Shown here piece by piece: positions 1-6,011 of a stretch of DNA of 14,259 nucleotides. Both the position numbers and the translations under genes were made by a program. Origin of the DNA: Planctomycetota bacterium (GTDB lineage: Bacteria; Planctomycetota; Phycisphaerae; WQYP01); contig JAJYZY010000061.1 of assembly GCA_021799715.1 (NCBI GenBank), forward strand, positions 1-14,259, read 5' to 3'. A model generated the notes under the pieces. The model worked only from the letters and a program-made list of their open reading frames with translations. It ran no database searches and had not been told where the DNA came from. Each line of letters begins with the position of its first letter. Positions within the stretch are counted from its first letter, which is position 1.

Positions 1-1098
1 ATTCGTGATTTGCCCCAGGTTCGCCTGATCCAGGGACATGCTAAACTCCAGGATGCACACACCGTTGTTGTTGGAAAACAGCGCATAGCCGCAGATCACA
101 TATTAATTGCAACTGGAGCCACCGCCGCAATACCGGAAATTCCGGGTTTGGCGCACGCCGGTTACCTGACCAACCAATCCGCGTTTGAACTGGAAGCCCT
201 TCCGGAGTCAATGATTGTGTTAGGTGGACGGTACATCGCGTTGGAATGCGCACAGATGTTCGCGCGTTTGGGCAGCCGTGTCACGGTGCTTCAGCGCTCT
301 GACCGCATTTTACCTGGTGAGTCCGCCGATATCACCGATGCCCTGACCGGGTATTTGACCGCCGAGGGATTGGAAATTCTCACCGGGGTTGCTGTTGAAC
401 AGGTGCGCCGGGAAAAGCAGGGCGTAATCGTAACAAGCAGAATCAACGGAGAAGAGCGGGAATTTTCCGCAAAGAACATCCTTGTGGCCACCGGCCGCAG
501 TCCCAATACCCGCGGCTTGGGTTTGGAAACCGCTGGCATATTGCTCGATTCACGCGGCTTTATACGGGTCAGCCCCACGCTGCAAACCACACGGCCCGGC
601 GTCTGGGCGGCGGGAGATGTGCTGGGACAGAATATGTTCGTTTACACGGCCGCGTATGAAGGGGCTCTGGCGGTGGAAAATATGTTAACCAAAGCTGATC
701 GCGTGGTGGACTATACAGCGTTGCCATGGGTTATCTTTACCGACCCGCAGGTGGCAGGGGTGGGGCTGGATGAGCGGCAGGCCCGTGCGGCCGGCCATGA
801 TGCCGAGACTGCAATATTGCCTTTAACGCACGTCCCGCGCGCGATCGCCGCCCGAGACACCCGTGGTCTGATAAAACTTATCCGCGATAAAAAAACTGAT
901 TTGCTGTTGGGTGCCCGCGTACTGGCTCCGGAAGGTTCGGAATTGTTGATGGAATTGGCACTGGCGATCAAATTTGGAATTACAGTCACGCAACTGCGCA
1001 ATAGTTTTCATGCATATTTGACTCTGGGCGAGGGCGTGAAACTGGCGGCTATTGCATTTGGCAAAAATGTGTCGCAGTTGAGTTGCTGCGCCACGTAA
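1..1098 (+). CDS. merA: Mercuric reductase MerA, 5'-truncated by window edge
   Basis: This flavoenzyme reduces Hg(II) to Hg(0) with NADPH in the cytosol. The frame is open from base 1, so the N-terminus (FAD-binding start, redox CxxxxC and any N-terminal HMA domain) lies outside the window. About 365 residues are visible. In order they show the ATG box (ILIATGA, codons 34-40), an NADPH Rossmann turn (VLGGRYIALE, about codons 73-82), the second FAD motif (AAGDV, about 203-207), and the dimerisation domain with FTDPQVAGVG and the HAYLTLGEGVKLAA segment. It ends in SQLSCCAT. The C-terminal vicinal Cys pair, which delivers Hg(II) to the active site of the other subunit, separates MerA from lipoamide dehydrogenase and glutathione reductase. 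The second Gly of the Rossmann fingerprint is Arg here; from memory MerA proteins vary at this place. The merTP gene follows 28 nt downstream, so the two are probably co-transcribed. Confidence 0.95.
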   Translation: MRDLPQVRLIQGHAKLQDAHTVVVGKQRIAADHILIATGATAAIPEIPGLAHAGYLTNQSAFELEALPESMIVLGGRYIALECAQMFARLGSRVTVLQRSDRILPGESADITDALTGYLTAEGLEILTGVAVEQVRREKQGVIVTSRINGEEREFSAKNILVATGRSPNTRGLGLETAGILLDSRGFIRVSPTLQTTRPGVWAAGDVLGQNMFVYTAAYEGALAVENMLTKADRVVDYTALPWVIFTDPQVAGVGLDERQARAAGHDAETAILPLTHVPRAIAARDTRGLIKLIRDKKTDLLLGARVLAPEGSELLMELALAIKFGITVTQLRNSFHAYLTLGEGVKLAAIAFGKNVSQLSCCAT

Positions 1099-1126
1099 AT
1101 GGTCTTTATCAAAAAAGAGGTCCATG

Positions 1127-1909
1127 ATGGATACACAAAATCAACCACAATATAGTAACGATAATTGCTGTACGCCGAAGACTGCATTATCACGCACACA
1201 TCAAGGTATGGAATCCTCCAAAACCTGGTCCGCCGCTGCGGTGGCCATTGTTGCGGCCCTACTTTCTTCCGCCTGCTGCTGGTTGCCATTGGCGCTTCTG
1301 GGGCTGGGAATATCCGCGGCGGGATTGGCCAAATTCGTATTTGGGGCACGTTGGATATTTATTGCAATCGCCGGTATGGCTTTGGGCCTTGGCTTCTACT
1401 TCAGCTATCGCCGTAGGGCCGCTTGCGCACCCGATAACGCCTGTGCGCCTGGCGGCGTGACGGGATTCAAGCGTGCGATGCTCTGGCTATCGGTTGCGCT
1501 GGTGCTGGCCTTTGCGACATTTCCTTATTACAGTGCCTCGCTGCTGAAAGCCATAGGCGCAGGCGGGAACGGGTCCTTGGTAAACTCCAATTCACCAACG
1601 AAGATTGCAGTAAACACGCCAACCAAAACTAAACTGGCCGACACTACAACGGACGCGGCCATGACCCAATTCCGGATTTATGCCTATCAAATTCAAGGCA
1701 TGGATTGCCAACAATGCGCTGATGGTTTGCAGGCCGCCATTGCCAAAATGCCGGGAGTAAAAAAAGCAATCGTCTCGTATCAACATGGCACCGCTGAGGT
1801 GCAGGCCGTCCCCGGTTTTGATCCGCACAGTGTAACCAAACGCATCAGCGGAATCGGATATAAAACAACACTGGTGAATTCAGAATCCACAGTAAACATC
1901 CAGCGGTGA
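1127..1909 (+). CDS. merTP: MerT-MerP fusion mercuric ion transporter
   Basis: This inner-membrane protein should import Hg(II) for MerA. The first part matches MerT: a membrane segment with the vicinal Cys pair (SSACCWLPLALLGLG, about residues 47-61), a second segment (about 75-93), a cytosolic loop with the second Cys pair (CAPDNACAPG, about 100-109) and a third segment (about 118-135). A Ser/Thr-rich linker of about 40 residues leads to an HMA/MerP-like domain whose metal site is GMDCQQC (about 191-197) and which ends in the usual GIGYKT element. There is one more NCC motif near the N-terminus (residues 13-15). Two ATGs lie in tandem at 1124 and 1127. The AGAGG at 1116-1120 is 6 nt from the second and only 3 nt from the first, so 1127 is preferred. 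The MerP part has no signal peptide or ribosome site of its own, so it is a true fusion. The order merA then merTP differs from the classical merRTP(C)A order. Confidence 0.92.
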   Translation: MDTQNQPQYSNDNCCTPKTALSRTHQGMESSKTWSAAAVAIVAALLSSACCWLPLALLGLGISAAGLAKFVFGARWIFIAIAGMALGLGFYFSYRRRAACAPDNACAPGGVTGFKRAMLWLSVALVLAFATFPYYSASLLKAIGAGGNGSLVNSNSPTKIAVNTPTKTKLADTTTDAAMTQFRIYAYQIQGMDCQQCADGLQAAIAKMPGVKKAIVSYQHGTAEVQAVPGFDPHSVTKRISGIGYKTTLVNSESTVNIQR

Positions 1910-1923
1910 CGCCAATAAGCAAC

Positions 1924-1945
1924 GGCAAATCAACTGCCTGTTTTT
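1924..1945 (+). terminator. Possible weak terminator after merTP
   Basis: A short hairpin (GGCA / TGCC, 7-nt loop) at 1924-1937 is followed by a run of five T at 1941-1945, 15 nt after the merTP stop. The stem has only four base pairs, so this is a weak call that rests mostly on position and the T run. Confidence 0.3.
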
Positions 1946-2041
1946 AACCCCTCTCGGCCAGGCCACAAACATCTCATACGGTTGGTCGTAGCCGCGGCCC
2001 GCGCCTGTAGCATTACTGCATTACTGCCGCCGGGATTTTAA

Positions 2042-2197
2042 TTGAACGAACGCAAATCCCGACGCCTGCGAGGCCGGCAGTCCGTGGAACTGGAGGTTCT
2101 GGAACCGTCGGATGGTCAGCATGATCGGATCGAGGTCAATGGGGATTTGGGCCTGACACGGGCTTGCGTCCGGCGGTACAGTAAAACCAAAATCTAA
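2042..2197 (+). pseudogene. Possible remnant of a LEPR-type secreted protein N-terminus
   Basis: A 51-codon frame starts at a TTG with no visible ribosome site. It opens with a basic stretch (NERKSRRLRGRQSVELEVLEP) resembling the Arg-rich lead-in to the planctomycetal N-terminal LEP(R)(M/L)LL export-type motif, then loses resemblance. If one base (T at 2108) is skipped, the reading becomes LEPRMVSM, much closer to that motif, and then soon hits a stop. It may be a frameshifted leftover of a secreted protein gene. It is equally possible that the likeness is chance in a short, Arg-rich, GC-rich frame. Confidence 0.25.
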
Positions 2198-2341
2198 ATA
2201 GGAACGCAAGAGGGACGCAACCGCTGCGACGGCCAGTAACCGACGTTATTTTGGTGATCTATAACACCGGGCCGGGTTGTAATCGTTCTCCGTTCGTACT
2301 CAGGGGTGCGCAAAAATAGCTTCGCACTTCCTGGCAGGTTC

Positions 2342-2416
2342 TTTTGGCCGCGGGCTTCGTTATTCGCTGCGTGACAGAGCAATGGCGCGTCGCTTACGCG
2401 TCGCCGGCGGCCAAAA
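2342..2416. repeat. 10-bp perfect inverted repeat enclosing an 8-bp direct repeat
   Basis: TTTTGGCCGC at 2342-2351 is matched exactly by its complement GCGGCCAAAA at 2407-2416, and after one mismatch three further bases pair inward. Between them CGCGTCGC occurs twice (2386-2393 and 2397-2404) with a TTA spacer. The element lies 22 nt beyond the stop of the minus-strand glycoside hydrolase. It could be a structured 3' end of that transcript or the residue of a small mobile element; the sequence does not decide. Confidence 0.5.
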
Positions 2417-2438
2417 CTCCCGCGCCGTAAAATTGGAT

Positions 2439-3641
2439 TTATTTGTGCGCGGCCCCCTGGCTTGCTTTCATGCCGAGTGATTCAGGTATTATTTCCGCCC
2501 AGCGAGGCCAGGCTTTCCGTTCAATGGCTTGAAAATGAGGGTTCCCGGATATTGCCCGGGCATCGGCAAGGCTCCACACCGCACCATTTTCATGAAACAC
2601 ACCGTTGAGTGTGCCCTTGCGTCGCTGCGCCAGCAGCCACGCCGGTTTAAGCATCAAACTCCAGAAGAAATTTCCCACCCCGGAACCGCGGATCAATGGA
2701 GCCATGGAGGCGTAATCGGGTTCCCACTCGTTTCCGGTAAGCCGCTGGTTTCCCCAGCCTGATCCGCCGGTGCGGATCCGTTGCCACTCGGTCAGCCACA
2801 CCGGCTTCCCCAGTGTTCTTTGTGCCCGGTGAATGTCATGCAGTACCTTATGTAAAGCCGCGGTTGAGGCGGGAAAATCCGGATGGGTTTGCAGAATATC
2901 CGCACCCGCATTCAGATAGGCCATGCTCTGGCTGATATTCGCGCCGCCGATTGACAATTGCACAGCCCCACGACGGTGGGCCGCATGACGCATCATCGCT
3001 TCGGCAAAGCGATGGCGCGGCTCACCCCATGGTTCATTTTGCACTTCAATGGCCAGCAGCCGCCGGTCATTGCTGAAACGTTTCAAGAACCAGTCCAGAA
3101 ATTTGATCGGGCGGTGCCACCGTCTGGGATTATTGACGATCTGTGATGCCGGTGACAGCAGGTCGGATGCGGTCAGGGGATGAGTGTCGGCGATATGACG
3201 GGGGGTTGGCTCCACACCATCACCCTCAAAAAGTACCGGCATAACTTTGATTCCCGCCGCGCCGCATGTGTGCAGGAAGTGGTCAAACCGCTGCAACAAT
3301 GCGGCGCTATCAGCCAGCCAGAATTCATAACTCAGCCAGACGCGCAACGCGTTGAGTCGCAGGCTTTTGGCATAGCCGATGTCGCGTCGGATAATCTGTG
3401 CGTCATAGGATTGCCAAATCTGATAGGCGTTCCAGGCACGGGCGGGAATATATATTGCTCCGCGCGGCACAAATGTATCGTTGGTGGGCCGCGCGCCGCC
3501 CACAGCGCTACCGTAAACCCGGGTCACTAACGCAGCGGCGGTTGCCGTGGAGCCGCCGGCAGCAATCCAAATAGAAGCCTTTTTCAAAAAGTCTCGGCGG
3601 TCAACAGAAACGCGGTGCTTGTTCAGTGGCTGATCAGACAT
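2439..3641 (-). CDS. Tat-exported glycoside hydrolase, clan A (GH5-like)
   Basis: This is probably an exported (beta/alpha)8-barrel glycosidase acting on a beta-linked polysaccharide such as mannan or cellulose; the substrate cannot be read from the sequence. The N-terminus has a twin-arginine signal (DRRDFLKK at about 14-21, then an Ala-rich hydrophobic stretch to about 45). The barrel shows LRLNALRVWLSYEFW (95-108), the likely acid/base Glu in IEVQNEPWGE (E203) and the likely nucleophile Glu in VWLTEWQ (E285), the spacing and context of clan A enzymes. A late FFWSLM segment (325-330) fits the end of the barrel. The frame is open to 3719, but the ATG at 3641 places the RR motif correctly for a Tat signal and has GGAA upstream, giving 400 residues. 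The gene is divergent from nnrE. I cannot tell GH5 subfamilies from related clan A families. Confidence 0.78.
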   Translation of the reverse strand: MSDQPLNKHRVSVDRRDFLKKASIWIAAGGSTATAAALVTRVYGSAVGGARPTNDTFVPRGAIYIPARAWNAYQIWQSYDAQIIRRDIGYAKSLRLNALRVWLSYEFWLADSAALLQRFDHFLHTCGAAGIKVMPVLFEGDGVEPTPRHIADTHPLTASDLLSPASQIVNNPRRWHRPIKFLDWFLKRFSNDRRLLAIEVQNEPWGEPRHRFAEAMMRHAAHRRGAVQLSIGGANISQSMAYLNAGADILQTHPDFPASTAALHKVLHDIHRAQRTLGKPVWLTEWQRIRTGGSGWGNQRLTGNEWEPDYASMAPLIRGSGVGNFFWSLMLKPAWLLAQRRKGTLNGVFHENGAVWSLADARAISGNPHFQAIERKAWPRWAEIIPESLGMKASQGAAHK

Positions 3642-3746
3642 TGCAATTTTCCATATTGTATAGCTTCTTTTATCACGCTCCGGACCATCGCTGCCAACCG
3701 CCTCAACCAAATCATGCAAATGGCCCGTATTGACCGATGCGGATAA

Positions 3747-3752
3747 TATAAT
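3747..3752 (+). promoter_or_regulatory. Candidate -10 box for nnrE
   Basis: A perfect TATAAT lies 37 nt upstream of the nnrE ATG at 3790. No good -35 hexamer lies 16-18 nt before it; a TTGACC at 3730 is too close. Its position argues that translation starts downstream at 3790 and not at the TTG at 3730. Confidence 0.35.
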
Positions 3753-3789
3753 AACTAAGGTGATGCTGGACTTGCAAAAGGTTTTGGAA

Positions 3790-4500
3790 ATGACTCATCC
3801 TGATATTCCTGATCGACCGATGTTATGGTTCTCCCGCGCCGGTCTGATGGAACTGGATCGTCGAGCGGTTGAAGATTATGGAATATCCGTGCCGGTTCTG
3901 ATGGAAAATGCGGGGCGGCAGGTCGCCGAGGTCACGCGGTCTTATATGATGGAGGGCAGTGCCGTGCTGATTCTGGTCGGCGCGGGCAACAACGGGGGAG
4001 ATGGCCTTGTGGCAGCCCGACATTTGGCCAATCGCGGACATTTGGTGCAAATTATATCCATTGCCGACGAGGATAAGTTTACGGGCGCGCCGCAAACACA
4101 ACTTCATATAGCTCGCAAAATGGGGATTCCCGTTACCTTTCTGTCCGGGCGGGATGATGCGCTGGCCCGATGGCTCCATGACAGTGACGTGGGTGATGCC
4201 GTGGTGGACGCCATGTTCGGCACCGGGTTGAACCGACCTCTGGACGGGGCGGTGAAGGATCTGATTATGCAGTTGAATAATGCCAATCATCGGGTAATCA
4301 GCGTGGATATTCCATCGGGTCTGGATTGCGATACCGGCGGGGTTCTGGGAATTGCGGTACAAGCGGCGCACAGCGTAAGTTTCTGCGGTATGAAAATTGG
4401 CTTTGAATCCGCCGATGCCATCCGTTATCTGGGGCAGATTTCCATCGGCGATATCGGTGCCCCGCGGGCATTGCTGGAAGCGTGCGCGGAAAAATGTTGA
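3790..4500 (+). CDS. nnrE: NAD(P)H-hydrate epimerase NnrE (YjeF N-terminal domain)
   Basis: The enzyme interconverts the R and S forms of hydrated NAD(P)H so that the S-specific dehydratase can repair them; it is cytosolic. The 236-residue product has the family motifs in order: MENAGRQVAE (38-47), the nucleotide loop VGAGNNGGDGLVAARHL (63-79), VVDAMFGTGLNRPLDG (138-153), ISVDIPSGLDCDTG (170-183, with D173 as the likely catalytic Asp) and a closing VSFCGMKIGF (196-205). The ATG at 3790 has AAAGG at 3777-3781; the frame reaches back to a TTG at 3730, but a candidate -10 box lies in between. Many bacteria have NnrE fused to the dehydratase NnrD. Here the reading frame stops after the epimerase domain, so NnrD must be encoded elsewhere or be absent. 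Confidence 0.93.
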   Translation: MTHPDIPDRPMLWFSRAGLMELDRRAVEDYGISVPVLMENAGRQVAEVTRSYMMEGSAVLILVGAGNNGGDGLVAARHLANRGHLVQIISIADEDKFTGAPQTQLHIARKMGIPVTFLSGRDDALARWLHDSDVGDAVVDAMFGTGLNRPLDGAVKDLIMQLNNANHRVISVDIPSGLDCDTGGVLGIAVQAAHSVSFCGMKIGFESADAIRYLGQISIGDIGAPRALLEACAEKC

Positions 4501-4528
4501 CATCCAAAGCGCCCTGTGGCAGTATATT
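4497..4528 (+). promoter_or_regulatory. Candidate promoter overlapping the nnrE stop codon
   Basis: A consensus -35 TTGACA (4497-4502) spans the TGA stop of nnrE, and TATATT lies at 4523-4528. The spacer of 20 nt is longer than the ideal 17, so the pair is uncertain. It would drive the beta-propeller gene independently of nnrE. Confidence 0.33.
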
Positions 4529-4555
4529 GATGTGTTTCAATATAGGAGTTGTGCC

Positions 4556-5809
4556 ATGTTGCGCTTCGCACGGAGTATCGGGGGACTAACATTGTCGGCG
4601 GTGCTGGGGATTATGTCGGCCGCACTGCCGGCGGCCGCGACGGCCCGTGCCGCCACCGGCTCGGTTGGTCCGGGGGTTCCGCCGTTCACGGTAAGACCTG
4701 GATACCGCGTAACGCTGGTAGCCAATAAAATCGCCAATTGCCGGTTTCTGGAGTTTGATGGTCACGGCCGCTTATTTGTCAGTGAACCGGGGCCAGGGCG
4801 CATACTGGTATTAAGCGGTAAAAATCATTCCGGTTATTACACCCGTCGTGCCACATTCCTGAACAATTACGACCGTGTCCAGGCAATGGTTTACCGAACG
4901 GGTTGGCTCTGGTTTGCCACAAGTACCGGAATTTTTAAAACCCGGGACAACGGTACGCAAACCCATGCCGGCAAGGTGATTACGATTTTAAGCGGCTTAC
5001 CCGGCGATTCCGGTCATTGGTGGCGCAGTCTTTGCGTGACACGCCGGCATCTGTTTACCAGCGTAGGGGATCAGAGCAATATTGATCCGTGGCACAGCGC
5101 GGAGGATATCATGAAAACCGACCGGGAAAAAATCTGGCGCTATAACCGCAACGGCACGGGCAAAACTCTCTGGTGCACGGGAATACGCAACACGGAGAAA
5201 CTTTTATTCCGGCCCGGTACGCATGAATTATGGGGCTGCGACGAAGGAAGTGATCAGTTCGGACACCCCCTGGGTGAAGCATGGCCGAATCAACCCATTA
5301 CAGATCACAATCCGCCCGATGAATTCAATCATTATATCCGCGGCAAATTTTATGGTCAGCCGTTTATCACCGGCAATGATATTCCGCGGTATGAGTATGT
5401 GAAGAGTTTTGAAAAAACGGGACATCCAAATCTTATCAAATTAGCCGCGGAGGACGTTGTCCCGGCCTATGACTTCGGCGCGCATTGGTCGACGGTGAGT
5501 TTCTGCTTTTTCGGCAATAACAAATTTCACGGTGCCAGGATCGGGGATGCGATGGTGTGCTGCCATGGCTCATGGGACAGCGTTAAACTCGTGGGATATC
5601 GTTTGCAGTTGGTCAAGTTTGATCCGTGGACCGGCAAGCCTTATGGATCACAACTGATGGTTTCAACACTCGGTGATAATGGCAAAAAAGTTCTGGCGCG
5701 GCCGGTGAATTGTCTGGAAGCTTCCGATGGTTCTGTGATATTCAGTTCCGATTCCAATGGCAGCATCTACCGTCTGCGATGGGTGGGTACCGGGGACGGC
5801 GCGCATTAA
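4556..5809 (+). CDS. Exported sorbosone/glucose dehydrogenase-like beta-propeller protein
   Basis: This belongs to the soluble quinoprotein glucose/L-sorbosone dehydrogenase family, whose known members oxidise sugars or sugar aldehydes with PQQ outside the cytoplasm. The 417-residue product starts with a signal peptide (about 1-33, ending in ATARAATG). Propeller features are LEFDGHGRLFVSEPGPGRIL (65-84), GDSGHWWRSLCV with H154, LFTSVGDQSN (166-175), TGIRNTEKLLFRPGTHELWG (208-227, R211), PPDEFNHYIRGKFYGQPFI (253-271), and the closing blade GDAMVCCHGSWDS (330-342). H154 and R211 sit where the quinoprotein enzymes carry the His and Arg around PQQ, but this is inferred without an alignment. The ATG at 4556 has AGGAG at 4544-4548, 7 nt away. 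The frame upstream of it overlaps nnrE and is not coding. Only 55 nt separate it from nnrE. Substrate is unknown. Confidence 0.85.
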   Translation: MLRFARSIGGLTLSAVLGIMSAALPAAATARAATGSVGPGVPPFTVRPGYRVTLVANKIANCRFLEFDGHGRLFVSEPGPGRILVLSGKNHSGYYTRRATFLNNYDRVQAMVYRTGWLWFATSTGIFKTRDNGTQTHAGKVITILSGLPGDSGHWWRSLCVTRRHLFTSVGDQSNIDPWHSAEDIMKTDREKIWRYNRNGTGKTLWCTGIRNTEKLLFRPGTHELWGCDEGSDQFGHPLGEAWPNQPITDHNPPDEFNHYIRGKFYGQPFITGNDIPRYEYVKSFEKTGHPNLIKLAAEDVVPAYDFGAHWSTVSFCFFGNNKFHGARIGDAMVCCHGSWDSVKLVGYRLQLVKFDPWTGKPYGSQLMVSTLGDNGKKVLARPVNCLEASDGSVIFSSDSNGSIYRLRWVGTGDGAH

Positions 5810-5946
5810 TCCCGGCGTGGGGCTGCCATTAGTCGGGTATCTTCAGTGCTTGCTGTAACTTTGCTTTGCGGTTCCATTGAATTTGCAGCAACGCAGTTGC
5901 GAATTCCTTTGACCGTGCAAAACTTCAAAATGCGGGCAGAAATGTC

Positions 5947-5976
5947 TTGACTTTGCGCAGTACAAGTAGGTAAGGT
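5947..5976 (+). promoter_or_regulatory. Candidate promoter of the PEP-CTERM protein gene
   Basis: TTGACT (5947-5952) and TAAGGT (5971-5976) are 18 nt apart, 35 nt upstream of the start codon. The -10 matches the consensus at only three positions. The rest of 5810-6011 shows no gene, strong hairpin or repeat. Confidence 0.3.
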
Positions 5977-6011
5977 ACGGACAGCAGCATCCTTGACGGT
6001 TCAGAGGCAGT

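Larger units (their letters stand above)
1910..2438. other. Gene-poor interval between mer locus and glycoside hydrolase
   Basis: This 529-nt stretch holds no convincing complete gene. Frames on both strands are broken by stops, and the 62-codon minus-strand frames (2021-2209, 2194-2382) have no recognisable composition or start signal. What can be seen is a possible terminator just after merTP, a 51-codon frame that may be a decayed LEPR-type N-terminus (2042-2197), and an inverted repeat around a short direct repeat (2342-2416). The lack of coding sequence next to a resistance locus fits an insertion or deletion scar, but no target-site duplication or transposase was found. Confidence 0.6.

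Noticed and set aside
1664..1909. Separate merP gene starting at the internal ATG (codon 180 of the fused frame)
   Set aside because: There is no ribosome site or signal peptide at that ATG, and the frame is continuous with the MerT part.
2194..2382. 62-codon minus-strand frame in the mer-glycosidase gap
   Set aside because: It has no ribosome site or recognisable motif, and its ends lie across the inverted repeat, so it is not supported as a gene.
3823..4503. 226-codon minus-strand frame opposite nnrE
   Set aside because: It is antisense to a gene with all family motifs; its own translation is rich in His, Gln and Arg and matches nothing recognised.
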